From Vibrio sinaloensis (GTDB lineage Bacteria; Pseudomonadota; Gammaproteobacteria; Enterobacterales; Vibrionaceae): a stretch of DNA of 64,000 nt. Location: positions 124,001-188,000 of the forward strand of contig NZ_JWLV01000048.1 of assembly GCF_000808535.1 (NCBI RefSeq), given 5' to 3'. Positions within the stretch are counted from its first letter, which is position 1, and each line of letters opens with the position of its first letter. A program made the position numbers and the translations under genes. Below the pieces are notes generated by a model that did not search any database, was not told the DNA's origin, and saw only the letters and a list, made by a program, of their open reading frames with translations. This document shows, piece after piece, positions 53,164 to 61,166 of the stretch.

Positions 53164-53549
53164 ATATTTAAATGCAGAGTTATAACCATCTCAAATGTTA
53201 GGCTTTTTGACTTCAAATTGACTGTTTTTTTGCCTAGGTTTTGTTACTATGCTCGCGCTGTCAGTATGGCAGTTTATTTGGAGACTTTTATGAACAATAT
53301 CGACCATCCTCCTAGTAGCAAGGGAGAAAAATAAACCACGCCGGTATTGTCGTTTCCGCCTCTACCTGTTTGGTAGAGCAATCCTCTTTTCTTTGATTCC
53401 TCATGTTTTTCTCCTCGAAAACTAGAAACTAAATACAGAACACATTTACCTTTCAATACGTTTAGGTTGCTTTTCGTTTCTAAACGTCACCGTTTGTTTA
53501 CCAATCTGTATTTGATGGTCGTTACCTATTGCCAATCGGGAGATTCGCC
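53164..53549 (+). other. Long leader region of the MgtE-type gene
   Basis: 386 bp without a long ORF. It holds an extended -10 promoter candidate (TGTTACTAT, core 53245-53250), a 14-codon leader ORF and several perfect inverted repeats. These are CTCTACC/GGTAGAG (53360-53366 with 53372-53378) and ACGTTTAG/CTAAACGT (53458-53465 with 53480-53487). A long-range 9-bp match joins GGAGAAAAA (53323-53331) and TTTTTCTCC (53406-53414). The layout suggests a cis-regulatory RNA. Confidence 0.55.
53290..53334 (+). CDS. Leader peptide ORF upstream of the MgtE-type gene (14 aa)
   Basis: ATG at 53290 is preceded by GGAG at 6 nt. It encodes MNNIDHPPSSKGEK and stops with TAA. It contains an Asp-His-Pro-Pro stretch, a Pro-Pro motif that slows ribosomes. 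Its last codons (GGA GAA AAA) are the strand that can pair with the TTTTTCTCC segment 75 nt later, so ribosome position could decide the fold. By analogy with Pro-containing leader peptides of Mg transporters (MgtL), it may sense Mg or proline-dependent translation; this is inference. Confidence 0.5.
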   Translation: MNNIDHPPSSKGEK

Positions 53550-54395
53550 ATGACGGTAATGAGCAATACGTATATCGAAAACAACACACACTTTTCTCAA
53601 GAAGAGATTGGTGCGGCTCGTAATGCATTTTTGCAGTACGAACAAAATCAACAAGTGCATCTGCTAACCGTGATGCCAATAGAAGAGGCGGTGGCGATAC
53701 TGCATCACTGCTCTGTTGGCTATGTTCAGCAATTACTATCTCTGTTGGAAAATGAAGGGCATGACAAGCGCGCTCGCCATTACGCTCATCAACTCGGGTT
53801 TATTCATTCAGAAGTTGAGACGGCTAACGGTTATTTGAGTACCTCTGTCGTAGAGCATGTGAAGCAACGAATTGGTTGGATCATTGCTCTAGCGCTGTTG
53901 GGTATCGTCTCAGGGCTTATCATTGCTCAATATGAAGATACACTTAGTCAGCTTGTTTTATTAGCGATCTATATGCCCGTGATCGCCGCAGCTGGTGGTA
54001 ACACTGGGACGCAAGCGGCAACCTTGGTGATTCGCGCGCTGGCGACGGGAGAGCTCAAGAAGCGGCAGTGGGTCAAGGTTTTTTGGAAAGAGAGCCGAGT
54101 GGCGCTGTGCTTGGCGTTTGCTATCTCTTTGGTAATGGTCGGTCGCATTCTATTGTTTAGCGACGGATCCACTACGGGAGGCTTTGAGCTCAACACCATT
54201 GCAATGGCGATTGCAGTCGCGCTGTTTATTCAAGTCACGATGTCGACAACGTTAGGAGGGCTATTACCTATCCTTGCGAGAGCGTTCAAACTGGACCCTG
54301 CGGTGCTTGTGAGTCCAGTGTTGGCGTCTATCGTCGATATTTCGGGTATGTGGATTTACTTCACCGTGGTGAACTATTTCTTGGGTATTGCCTGA
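53550..54395 (+). CDS. MgtE-type magnesium transporter lacking CBS domains
   Basis: A 281-residue inner-membrane cation channel of the MgtE/SLC41 type, from the ATG at 53550 (GGGAG 7 nt upstream). Residues about 1-110 form a short soluble N-terminal helical domain (MPIEEAVAILHHCSVGYVQ). The rest is the five-segment pore domain with YMPVIAAAGGNTGTQAATLV and LDPAVLVSPVLASIVDISG, including the conserved Asp. Ordinary MgtE proteins are about 450 residues with two CBS domains between these parts that sense Mg and close the pore. Here they are missing, so control may rest with the leader RNA. The 3' end overlaps dacB by 22 bp, convergently. Confidence 0.88.
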   Translation: MTVMSNTYIENNTHFSQEEIGAARNAFLQYEQNQQVHLLTVMPIEEAVAILHHCSVGYVQQLLSLLENEGHDKRARHYAHQLGFIHSEVETANGYLSTSVVEHVKQRIGWIIALALLGIVSGLIIAQYEDTLSQLVLLAIYMPVIAAAGGNTGTQAATLVIRALATGELKKRQWVKVFWKESRVALCLAFAISLVMVGRILLFSDGSTTGGFELNTIAMAIAVALFIQVTMSTTLGGLLPILARAFKLDPAVLVSPVLASIVDISGMWIYFTVVNYFLGIA

Positions 54396-55795
54396 CTAAA
54401 TGAGATCACATCCTTGTAAAACAAGGTCTCGAACTGAGTTATTGGAGCGACGGTAGGTTTACCCTCGCTCTTTTCTTTTGCTTGATGGTAATCCGTAATG
54501 AATTGGACAAATAGCGTCTTGGGCTCTCCACTGGCATCGGTACCAAAGCCAGCCATATTATAGCTACCATAGAGTGAGCCACTTTTACCGATAATCGCTC
54601 CTTTTACAGGACTTTTTCGCATACTTCGACGATATTTCAGCGTTCCGCTTTCACCAGACTTAGGCAGCAATGCAATCAAATTGAGCTGCTCATCATTTTG
54701 CCAAATGTAGCGCAGTATTTTCGCCATGTCCTCGCTGCTAAAACGGTTATTGCGTGATAATCCCGAGCCGTCTGCGAGCGGAGTGTCAGACAAGTCGACT
54801 CCGGTATGAGCGAAGATGATCTGTTTGATCGCTTTCGTTCCGTTGGAAAAGCTCCCGGGCTGAATAAAGAACTGGCTGCCTATCGTTTTGGTTAGGTTGT
54901 CTGCAATCAAGTTGTCGGATCGTTTTAGCATCTCATCCAACATAGGGAGCAGCGACACTGAATGGTGTTCCGCGAGGATTTGGTTATCAAGTTTTGGCTT
55001 GCCAACACGAATATTACCCTCAATCTCGAGATTGAGCTGAGTGAGCAAGGTGTGAAGCATTCGCTGAGTATACAATTCAGGATTTTGTACCGCGAACTTA
55101 AGTGGTAGAGGTTTACTCCGTTCGACCAAGCAGCCTTGTAATTGGTAGTGATTGTCTGGCGATGAAATAAGACCTAAATCGCATTGGGTTGCCTCTTGCT
55201 CAGTTTTAGTGACGCTGATGGCAGAGGTTGAGGCATAAATAGGAAAATGTTCAGGCACGTAAACGCGAGTCTTTTGATTTGCCTCTGTGTAAATAGAGGC
55301 TTGAACGCAGTTTTCATCCAAGGTGATAGCACTCGCTGGCGCACTGTAGCAAACCCCTAGTATGTCCCAAGGCCAGCCCACGGCGCGGTCGTAACCAGTA
55401 AACGCACTATTATCGACCCACAGATCGCCTTCAATCTTTTTAAGTCCTTGCTGCTGAGCTGAGAGCAATAGTTGTTTGAGATCGGCGGTGGTCAAGGTTG
55501 GATCACCAGAAAACCGAATCACGACATCTTTATCCGCTTTACCTATTGTGGTCGTAAAGCGAAAGTTGTCGCCTAGCTCTAATTTCGCCGCGAGCGCTGT
55601 GACGATTTTTAACGTGCTTGCCGGAGGAAAGTATTGAGTATTGTTGTTTGTGGTCAATAGCACTTGTGGTTTGTCTAACCGCTCGACCAGTAAGCCTGCC
55701 CTATGCCCTTTCGGTAGTGACTCTAGTGGAGAGTAGGCTAGGCAGGAAAAAGTCGTACAGGCGGAGAGTAGAGTGGCAATACACAAGGTTTTCAT
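54374..55795 (-). CDS. dacB: D-alanyl-D-alanine carboxypeptidase/endopeptidase (PBP4)
   Basis: A periplasmic class C penicillin-binding protein that trims or cleaves peptidoglycan peptides. The 473-residue protein has a signal peptide ending near LAY (residue 21). The S13 family motifs are STLK with the nucleophilic Ser, SDN in MLKRSDNLIADN, and KSG in IGKSGSLYG. A large insert domain lies between the first two motifs. The stop lies within the last codons of the convergent MgtE gene, and no terminator separates them. Confidence 0.94.
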   Translation of the reverse strand: MKTLCIATLLSACTTFSCLAYSPLESLPKGHRAGLLVERLDKPQVLLTTNNNTQYFPPASTLKIVTALAAKLELGDNFRFTTTIGKADKDVVIRFSGDPTLTTADLKQLLLSAQQQGLKKIEGDLWVDNSAFTGYDRAVGWPWDILGVCYSAPASAITLDENCVQASIYTEANQKTRVYVPEHFPIYASTSAISVTKTEQEATQCDLGLISSPDNHYQLQGCLVERSKPLPLKFAVQNPELYTQRMLHTLLTQLNLEIEGNIRVGKPKLDNQILAEHHSVSLLPMLDEMLKRSDNLIADNLTKTIGSQFFIQPGSFSNGTKAIKQIIFAHTGVDLSDTPLADGSGLSRNNRFSSEDMAKILRYIWQNDEQLNLIALLPKSGESGTLKYRRSMRKSPVKGAIIGKSGSLYGSYNMAGFGTDASGEPKTLFVQFITDYHQAKEKSEGKPTVAPITQFETLFYKDVISFSQAIPKK

Positions 55796-55841
55796 GATTC
55801 AGTTGTCGGCTATTGGATAGGCATGAGTCAGTATAACCAGT

Positions 55842-55872
55842 AAAAAAAACGCCCGCTATAGAGCGGGCGTCT
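55842..55872 (-). terminator. Porin gene terminator
   Basis: The 9-bp stem ACGCCCGCT / AGCGGGCGT with a T8 run on the minus strand lies 26 bp after the porin stop. Confidence 0.92.
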
Positions 55873-55897
55873 TAGATTCATGACTGTTAGTCACAAA

Positions 55898-56893
55898 TTA
55901 GAAGTCGTAACGTAGACCGATTGCTAGTTCGTCTTCTGCATCCATAGAGGTTGCTGTACCGTTACCACCAGCTTGACCTAGCTTGTCGCCTTTGTCGATA
56001 AGGTTGAAGTTGTAAGATACATAGCCACGGAAGTTAGGCTTGAAGTAGTAAGTCGCGTCAATTGCTACGTTGTCAGCTGATGTTTCGCCGTTAGTTTCAG
56101 CGTTGTTGTACGTAGTGCTGAACACAGTTTGGTTTAGCGTGTACGCAGCTGCGAATTCGTAACCAGTGTAGTCCGCGTCTTTCTTGTCTAGCTCACCATT
56201 AGTGTAAGTTGTTGCAAGGTATAGGTCTTGGATTGAGTAAGACGCTGCAAGCATGTACTCGTTTTGGTCAGCTTGGTCTGCGTAACCCGCACCCAGTTTT
56301 AGACCAGTATCAGCTACTGCGAAGATAGCAGATAGAGAGTAACCGTCTGCGCCGTTGTCACCGTATGCACCAGCGTCAGAAGTTGTACCTTCAGTGCGGT
56401 CAGCGAAGCGGTAGCTTGCTTTTAGGCTTAGGTCGTTGAACTGGCCTTTGTAAGAAATCATGTTGTCTACACGGTCAGCAACTGCGATTTTGTGCGCTGC
56501 AGAGTTACCGTGGTAAGCCATGATATCTGTGAAATCTGTAATAACGCCTAGAGCACCGTCGTTTTTACCGTAAGTTACTTCACCAAATTGACCGCCAAGA
56601 CCTGCGTAGATGTAACGGTGGTCGATATCATCTTCGTTTTTGTTGTCTGCGGTAGTGAACTCACCTTCGTAGAAACCAACGCCGTATAGACCGTCAGTGA
56701 TTTGAGTTGTACCTAGGAAGTTTAGACGTACGCGAGAGTTGTCTTGCGCTTTGCCATCTTTAAGAGAAAGACGTGCTTCAGCACGGCCGCCCATTTCTAG
56801 AGACGTACCATCTTGGTTGTAGATTTCTGCCGCGTTTGCGCCAGTAGCCACTGCTGCAGCTGAAACTGCAAGAGCAATCAGAGTTTTGTTCAT
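55898..56893 (-). CDS. ompU: Outer-membrane porin, OmpU-type
   Basis: A 331-residue general porin. The signal peptide MNKTLIALAVSAAAVATGANA is followed by AEIYNQDGTSLEMGGRAEAR. The mature part is a typical 16-strand Gram-negative porin with alternating aromatic residues, and it ends GLRYDF with the terminal Phe needed for assembly by the Bam complex. The position between dacB and greA is that of ompU in V. cholerae. Strong codon bias indicates very high expression. A 16-codon ORF ends inside its ribosome site (separate entry). A ToxR-type control region is expected upstream but I could not define a site. Confidence 0.9.
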   Translation of the reverse strand: MNKTLIALAVSAAAVATGANAAEIYNQDGTSLEMGGRAEARLSLKDGKAQDNSRVRLNFLGTTQITDGLYGVGFYEGEFTTADNKNEDDIDHRYIYAGLGGQFGEVTYGKNDGALGVITDFTDIMAYHGNSAAHKIAVADRVDNMISYKGQFNDLSLKASYRFADRTEGTTSDAGAYGDNGADGYSLSAIFAVADTGLKLGAGYADQADQNEYMLAASYSIQDLYLATTYTNGELDKKDADYTGYEFAAAYTLNQTVFSTTYNNAETNGETSADNVAIDATYYFKPNFRGYVSYNFNLIDKGDKLGQAGGNGTATSMDAEDELAIGLRYDF

Positions 56894-56903
56894 CTTATAA
56901 GTC

Positions 56904-56954
56904 CTAATTTACTGTCCATAAATAGTTATATGCGAGCGATAACACAGTTTGCAT
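56904..56954 (-). CDS. Possible 16-aa leader ORF of the porin gene
   Basis: ATG at 56954 with ribosome site AGAGGA (6 nt spacing) encodes MQTVLSLAYNYLWTVN. Its TAG stop forms part of the porin gene's own ribosome site TTAGGA, 10 nt before that start codon. The arrangement suggests translational coupling, if the transcript begins upstream of 56970. Translation is not proven. Confidence 0.35.
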   Translation of the reverse strand: MQTVLSLAYNYLWTVN

Positions 56955-57365
56955 GGGTTATCCTCTAATTATTGCTCCTGTGAATCAATACTCATATTCA
57001 AGATTCATGTTAGAAATCTGAAGAAAGTCTTCACTCGATGAGAGCAATCGGTGAGCAATGTTTTAACGTGTAAGTTCCCTGATGGGTTAGTAAAATGATA
57101 TAAATTCGAATTATGAACACTGTTTTATTTGATATTAAAAAACATCAAGTTAATGATTTATTTGATTTTTTGTAAGTGTTTGACATTGCTCTGACATGGC
57201 TGTTTTTTACGTTTTTTTAGTTGAATAAGGACGTTTTTACATTTCACTGAAGGTGCTGATTTAAAAATAATCAGTACCAATGTGAGCAACCTTTTGATGT
57301 GTGGGATTTATGGTGATTTAGTTGCCAAGTTTGTTTACACTAGAATAAATTGATTAGTTAACTCA

Positions 57366-57400
57366 CTACCTAATCCCTGCGGTTAGGTAGTTTTGTTTTG
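57366..57400 (+). terminator. Attenuator in the greA leader
   Basis: The 8-bp perfect stem CTACCTAA / TTAGGTAG (57366-57373 with 57383-57390) is followed by TTTTGTTTTG. It lies before the greA ribosome site, so it would stop many transcripts in the leader, comparable in position to the GraL RNA described in E. coli. Confidence 0.7.
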
Positions 57401-57430
57401 TCCAAAGATAGCTTTGGAATGAGGTAAACA

Positions 57431-57904
57431 ATGGAAAAAGTCCCTATGACGGTACGTGGCGAAAAGCAGCTACGTGAAGAACTCGACCGCCTATTAAAAC
57501 TTCGCCCACAAATTTCTGAAGCCATTGCTGAAGCTCGTGAGCTAGGTGATCTGAAAGAAAACGCGGAATATCATGCTGCACGTGAAGAGCAAGGTATTTG
57601 TGAAGCTCAAATTCGTGATATTGAGTACAAGCTTTCAGTGGCGCAAGTTATCGACGTAACCAAAATAGATAATTCAGGTAAAGTTATCTTTGGTTCGACG
57701 GTGACATTGATTGACGTCGATACAGATGAAGAGAAGAGATACCAAATCGTTGGTGATGACGAAGCGGATATCAAATCAGGTCGAATCTCGGTAAGTTCGC
57801 CAATTGCGCGTGGTCTTATCGGTAAGATGGAAGGTGATGAAGTTGCAATCTCTACACCTGGTGGCGATCGCGACTTTGAGATCGACCGCGTAGAGTACAT
57901 CTAA
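57431..57904 (+). CDS. greA: Transcription elongation factor GreA
   Basis: GreA enters the RNA polymerase secondary channel and stimulates cleavage of backtracked RNA. The 157 residues comprise an N-terminal coiled coil whose tip carries the acidic catalytic pair in LGDLKENAEYHAAREEQ, and a C-terminal globular domain (GLIGKMEGDEVAISTPGGDRDFEIDRVEYI). It competes in principle for the same channel as DksA, also encoded in this window. A leader terminator suggests control by attenuation. Confidence 0.96.
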   Translation: MEKVPMTVRGEKQLREELDRLLKLRPQISEAIAEARELGDLKENAEYHAAREEQGICEAQIRDIEYKLSVAQVIDVTKIDNSGKVIFGSTVTLIDVDTDEEKRYQIVGDDEADIKSGRISVSSPIARGLIGKMEGDEVAISTPGGDRDFEIDRVEYI

Positions 57905-57925
57905 GCGTTAGCGTAAACACCAATA

Positions 57926-57956
57926 CTAAAAAAGGTCGCATAGGCGACCTTTTTTG
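57926..57956. terminator. Bidirectional terminator between greA and yhbY
   Basis: The stem AAGGTCGC / GCGACCTT with flanking A6 and T6 runs lies between convergent genes. Confidence 0.9.
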
Positions 57957-57974
57957 TTGCTAACGTAACTAGAG

Positions 57975-58271
57975 TTATTTACGTGGTAGCTCGATTTTGC
58001 GCTCATCCGTTTGACGGAAAAGAACTAGCGTTTTACCGATTACTTGTACTTTTTCCGCTTCAGTTTCGCGGATAATTGCATCGATAATCAGGTTTTTAGT
58101 CTCACGGTCTTCCGATGCGACTTTTACTTTGATTAGCTCGTGGTGGTTTAGAGCAATTTCAATTTCCGCTAGAACAGCTTCAGTGAGTCCGTTTGCGCCC
58201 ATAAGCACAACAGGTTTTAGACTGTGCGCTAGGCCTTTTAGATGCTGCTTTTGTTTAGTGCTTAGGTTCAT
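57975..58271 (-). CDS. yhbY: Ribosome assembly RNA-binding protein YhbY (CRM domain)
   Basis: A 98-residue single CRM-domain protein associated with pre-50S ribosomal particles. The N-terminal block KQKQHLKGLAHSLKPVVLMG includes the conserved GANG loop, followed by LIKVKVASEDRETKN and a C-terminal beta strand. It is divergent from rlmE, which modifies 23S rRNA, so two ribosome-maturation genes sit back to back with 138 bp between the starts. Confidence 0.92.
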   Translation of the reverse strand: MNLSTKQKQHLKGLAHSLKPVVLMGANGLTEAVLAEIEIALNHHELIKVKVASEDRETKNLIIDAIIRETEAEKVQVIGKTLVLFRQTDERKIELPRK

Positions 58272-58409
58272 TTCGCGGCCAATTTTCTTTAAAATAAGGG
58301 TTGAAAAAAGCTATTTTAACGCCATCTATTGCTGAAGACTATAATTTATTGAGTAATAGGTTCAGCCTATTAAAACAATAGCTCCTATTTGTGCCTTATT
58401 GGGATTAAA

Positions 58410-59039
58410 ATGAGTAAACAGAAACATTCAGCTAGCTCAGGCCGCTGGTTGAAAGAACACTTTGATGATAAATACGCGAATGAAGCTCGTAAAAAAGGCT
58501 ACCGTTCTCGTGCTTATTTCAAGATGGAAGAGATCCAAACTAAAGACAAACTACTAAAACCTGGTATGACGGTTGTCGACTTAGGTGCTGCTCCCGGTGG
58601 TTGGTCTCAATATGCTGCTAAGATAATAGGAGACAGTGGTCAGATCATTGCCTGTGACTTACTTCCAATGGATCCGATTGCAGGGGTTAGTTTCCTACAA
58701 GGTGACTTTCGTGACGATGCTGTCTTAGAAGCGCTGCTTGACCGAATCCAACCTTCAATGGTGGATGTGGTCATGTCAGATATGGCACCTAACATCGCGG
58801 GTAATAATTCTGTTGATCAACCGAGAGCGATGTATTTGGTTGAATTGGCTCTAGATATGTGTCGACAAGTTCTAGCCCCTAATGGTAGCTTTGTTGTAAA
58901 GGTTTTCCAGGGGGAAGGCTTCGATCAGTTTGTGAAAGAAGTCCGAGACATGTTTAAAGTCGTAAAAATTAGAAAACCTGACTCTTCGCGAGCTCGCTCC
59001 CGAGAAGTCTTCGTTGTAGCCACTGGTTACAAAGGTTAA
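58410..59039 (+). CDS. rlmE: 23S rRNA (uridine(2552)-2'-O)-methyltransferase RlmE
   Basis: RlmE (RrmJ/FtsJ) methylates U2552 in the A-loop of 23S rRNA. The ATG at 58410 gives 209 residues beginning MSKQKHSASSGRWLKEH, exactly the family length. Motifs are the first catalytic Lys in YRSRAYFKMEEI, the SAM-binding VVDLGAAPGGWSQYA, the Asp in DVVMSDMAPNIAGN and the later Lys in GSFVVKVFQGEGF. ftsH follows 99 bp downstream, an arrangement conserved in many gammaproteobacteria. Confidence 0.96.
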   Translation: MSKQKHSASSGRWLKEHFDDKYANEARKKGYRSRAYFKMEEIQTKDKLLKPGMTVVDLGAAPGGWSQYAAKIIGDSGQIIACDLLPMDPIAGVSFLQGDFRDDAVLEALLDRIQPSMVDVVMSDMAPNIAGNNSVDQPRAMYLVELALDMCRQVLAPNGSFVVKVFQGEGFDQFVKEVRDMFKVVKIRKPDSSRARSREVFVVATGYKG

Positions 59040-59044
59040 CTATT

Positions 59045-59095
59045 TTGCCTTCTGGGAGGCAAGTTAACACTATAGCTACAGGTTATAAACTGTAG
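59045..59095 (+). other. Two small hairpins between rlmE and ftsH
   Basis: TTGCCT/AGGCAA (59045-59050 with 59057-59062) and CTACAG/CTGTAG (59076-59081 with 59090-59095) are perfect 6-bp repeats. Neither has a T-run; they may separate or stabilise the ftsH message. Confidence 0.45.
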
Positions 59096-59138
59096 TACCC
59101 TACCTTTAATTATAATTAGTTATCGAGAGGCTTACACC

Positions 59139-61115
59139 TTGAGTGACATGGCAAAAAATTTAATTCTGTGGCTTGTTATCGCTGTCGTATTGATGTCGGT
59201 ATTCCAGAGCTTTGGCCCTGGAGAGAGCAATGGCAGAGCGGTGGATTACACCACGTTTGTACAGGAAGTTGGCCAAGGCCAGATTCAGGAAGCAACTTTT
59301 AAAGACGGTGAGATTACTTTCACTCGTCGTGGCGGCGGCGCGCGTTATGTTACTTACATGCCAGTCTACGACCAGAAGCTCCTTGATGACCTAATTAACC
59401 AAAATGTAAAAGTACAAGGCACGCCTCCTGAAGAGCAAAGCTTGCTAGGTACTATCTTCATCTCTTGGTTCCCGATGATTTTGCTAATTGGTGTGTGGAT
59501 CTTCTTCATGCGTCAAATGCAAGGTGGCGGCGGTAAAGGCGCTATGTCTTTCGGTAAGAGTAAAGCTCGTATGATGAGCGAAGAGCAAATCAAAACAACG
59601 TTTGCTGATGTTGCTGGCTGTGATGAAGCAAAAGAAGACGTAAAAGAACTGGTGGACTACCTGCGTGATCCAAGCCGCTTCCAAAAGCTGGGCGGTAAGA
59701 TCCCTACGGGTGTTCTGATGGTTGGTCCTCCTGGTACTGGTAAAACGCTACTTGCGAAAGCCATTGCTGGTGAAGCGAAAGTACCATTCTTTACTATCTC
59801 TGGTTCTGACTTTGTAGAAATGTTCGTAGGTGTCGGTGCATCCCGTGTGCGTGACATGTTTGAGCAAGCGAAGAAAGCGGCACCTTGTATTATCTTTATC
59901 GATGAAATCGATGCTGTAGGTCGTCAGCGTGGCGCTGGTGTTGGTGGTGGCCACGATGAGCGTGAACAAACACTGAACCAAATGCTCGTTGAAATGGATG
60001 GCTTTGAAGGTAACGAAGGTATCATCGTTATCGCTGCGACTAACCGTCCAGACGTACTTGACCCAGCGCTTCTACGTCCTGGCCGTTTTGACCGTCAAGT
60101 GGTGGTTGGTCTACCAGATGTACGTGGTCGTGAGCAGATTCTTAAAGTACACATGCGTAAAGTGCCTCTAGCAGGTGACGTAGAGCCTTCTCTAATCGCA
60201 CGTGGTACTCCAGGCTTCTCAGGTGCTGACCTTGCTAACCTAGTGAACGAAGCGGCACTATTCGCGGCTCGCGGCAACAAGCGCAACGTTTCTATGGTTG
60301 AGTTTGAACTGGCGAAAGACAAGATCATGATGGGTGCAGAGCGCCGTTCTATGGTGATGTCTGAAGAAACTAAAGAGTCAACTGCGTACCACGAAGCAGG
60401 TCACGCAATTGTTGGTCGTCTAGTGCCAGAACACGATCCAGTGTACAAGGTATCGATCATTCCACGTGGCCGTGCGCTAGGTGTGACGATGTATCTTCCT
60501 GAGCAAGATCGTGTAAGCATGTCTCGCCAACACCTAGAGTCTATGGTTTCCAGCCTTTATGGTGGCCGTTTAGCTGAAGAGCTTATCTACGGTGCAGATA
60601 AAGTCTCGACTGGTGCTTCGAACGATATCGAACGTGCGACTGACATTGCTCGTAAGATGGTGACGCAGTGGGGCTTCTCTGAAAAACTGGGTCCTCTGCT
60701 ATACGCTGAAGAAGAAGGCGAAGTGTTCCTAGGCCGCAGCGTGACGCAGACTAAACATATGTCTGATGACACTGCGAAGCTTATCGATACTGAAATTCGT
60801 CAAATCATTGATCGCAACTACGCTCGTGCAAAACAGATCCTAGAAGACAACATGGATATCATGCACGCGATGAAAGACGCGTTGATGAAGTACGAGACGA
60901 TTGATGCCGGTCAGATTGACGATCTAATGGCACGTAAATCTGAAATTCGCGAACCAGCGGGCTGGGGTGACAACCAAAACAACAAGCCGGAAGCGAAAGA
61001 AGAAAAAGTAGACGAAAAGCCTGAAGAGACAACCTCTGAAGCAAAAGCTGAAGAGCAACCAACGTCTCAGGAAAGTTCTTCTACTGAAGCGACAGAGAAA
61101 AAAGACTCTGAGTAA
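59139..61115 (+). CDS. ftsH: ATP-dependent zinc metalloprotease FtsH
   Basis: A membrane-anchored AAA+ protease that degrades faulty membrane proteins and regulators such as sigma-32 and LpxC. The TTG start at 59139 is used, because GAGAGG lies 8 nt upstream; the ATG three codons later is too far away. The 658 residues show two membrane segments (about 7-23 and 104-123) around a periplasmic domain. Walker A GPPGTGKT is at 196-203, Walker B DEID at 255-258, and the zinc site HEAGH at 418-422. The C-terminus is an acidic low-complexity tail rich in Glu, Ser and Thr. Confidence 0.97.
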   Translation: MSDMAKNLILWLVIAVVLMSVFQSFGPGESNGRAVDYTTFVQEVGQGQIQEATFKDGEITFTRRGGGARYVTYMPVYDQKLLDDLINQNVKVQGTPPEEQSLLGTIFISWFPMILLIGVWIFFMRQMQGGGGKGAMSFGKSKARMMSEEQIKTTFADVAGCDEAKEDVKELVDYLRDPSRFQKLGGKIPTGVLMVGPPGTGKTLLAKAIAGEAKVPFFTISGSDFVEMFVGVGASRVRDMFEQAKKAAPCIIFIDEIDAVGRQRGAGVGGGHDEREQTLNQMLVEMDGFEGNEGIIVIAATNRPDVLDPALLRPGRFDRQVVVGLPDVRGREQILKVHMRKVPLAGDVEPSLIARGTPGFSGADLANLVNEAALFAARGNKRNVSMVEFELAKDKIMMGAERRSMVMSEETKESTAYHEAGHAIVGRLVPEHDPVYKVSIIPRGRALGVTMYLPEQDRVSMSRQHLESMVSSLYGGRLAEELIYGADKVSTGASNDIERATDIARKMVTQWGFSEKLGPLLYAEEEGEVFLGRSVTQTKHMSDDTAKLIDTEIRQIIDRNYARAKQILEDNMDIMHAMKDALMKYETIDAGQIDDLMARKSEIREPAGWGDNQNNKPEAKEEKVDEKPEETTSEAKAEEQPTSQESSSTEATEKKDSE

Positions 61116-61131
61116 TTGAGTTTGATTAGAT

Positions 61132-61157
61132 AAACCCCGAGGCAACTCGGGGTTTTT
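61132..61157 (+). terminator. ftsH terminator, immediately before folP
   Basis: The 10-bp stem AAACCCCGAG / CTCGGGGTTT with loop GCAA and a T5 run. Its end is only 9 bp before the folP start codon. Confidence 0.9.
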
Positions 61158-61166
61158 GTATTTATT

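Larger units (their letters stand above)
56894..57430. other. Divergent porin/greA intergenic region
   Basis: 537 bp, very AT-rich between 57060 and 57260. On the minus side it contains a short ORF just before the porin gene. On the plus side it holds an intrinsic terminator 40 bp before greA. The middle has runs of T/A and scattered TTGACA-like hexamers but no site I can assign with confidence. Confidence 0.6.

Noticed and set aside
53137..53334. 65-codon frame after tyrS that includes the 14-residue leader
   Set aside because: Its upstream part runs through the tyrS terminator. Only the last ATG (53290) has a ribosome site, so I kept only the short leader ORF.
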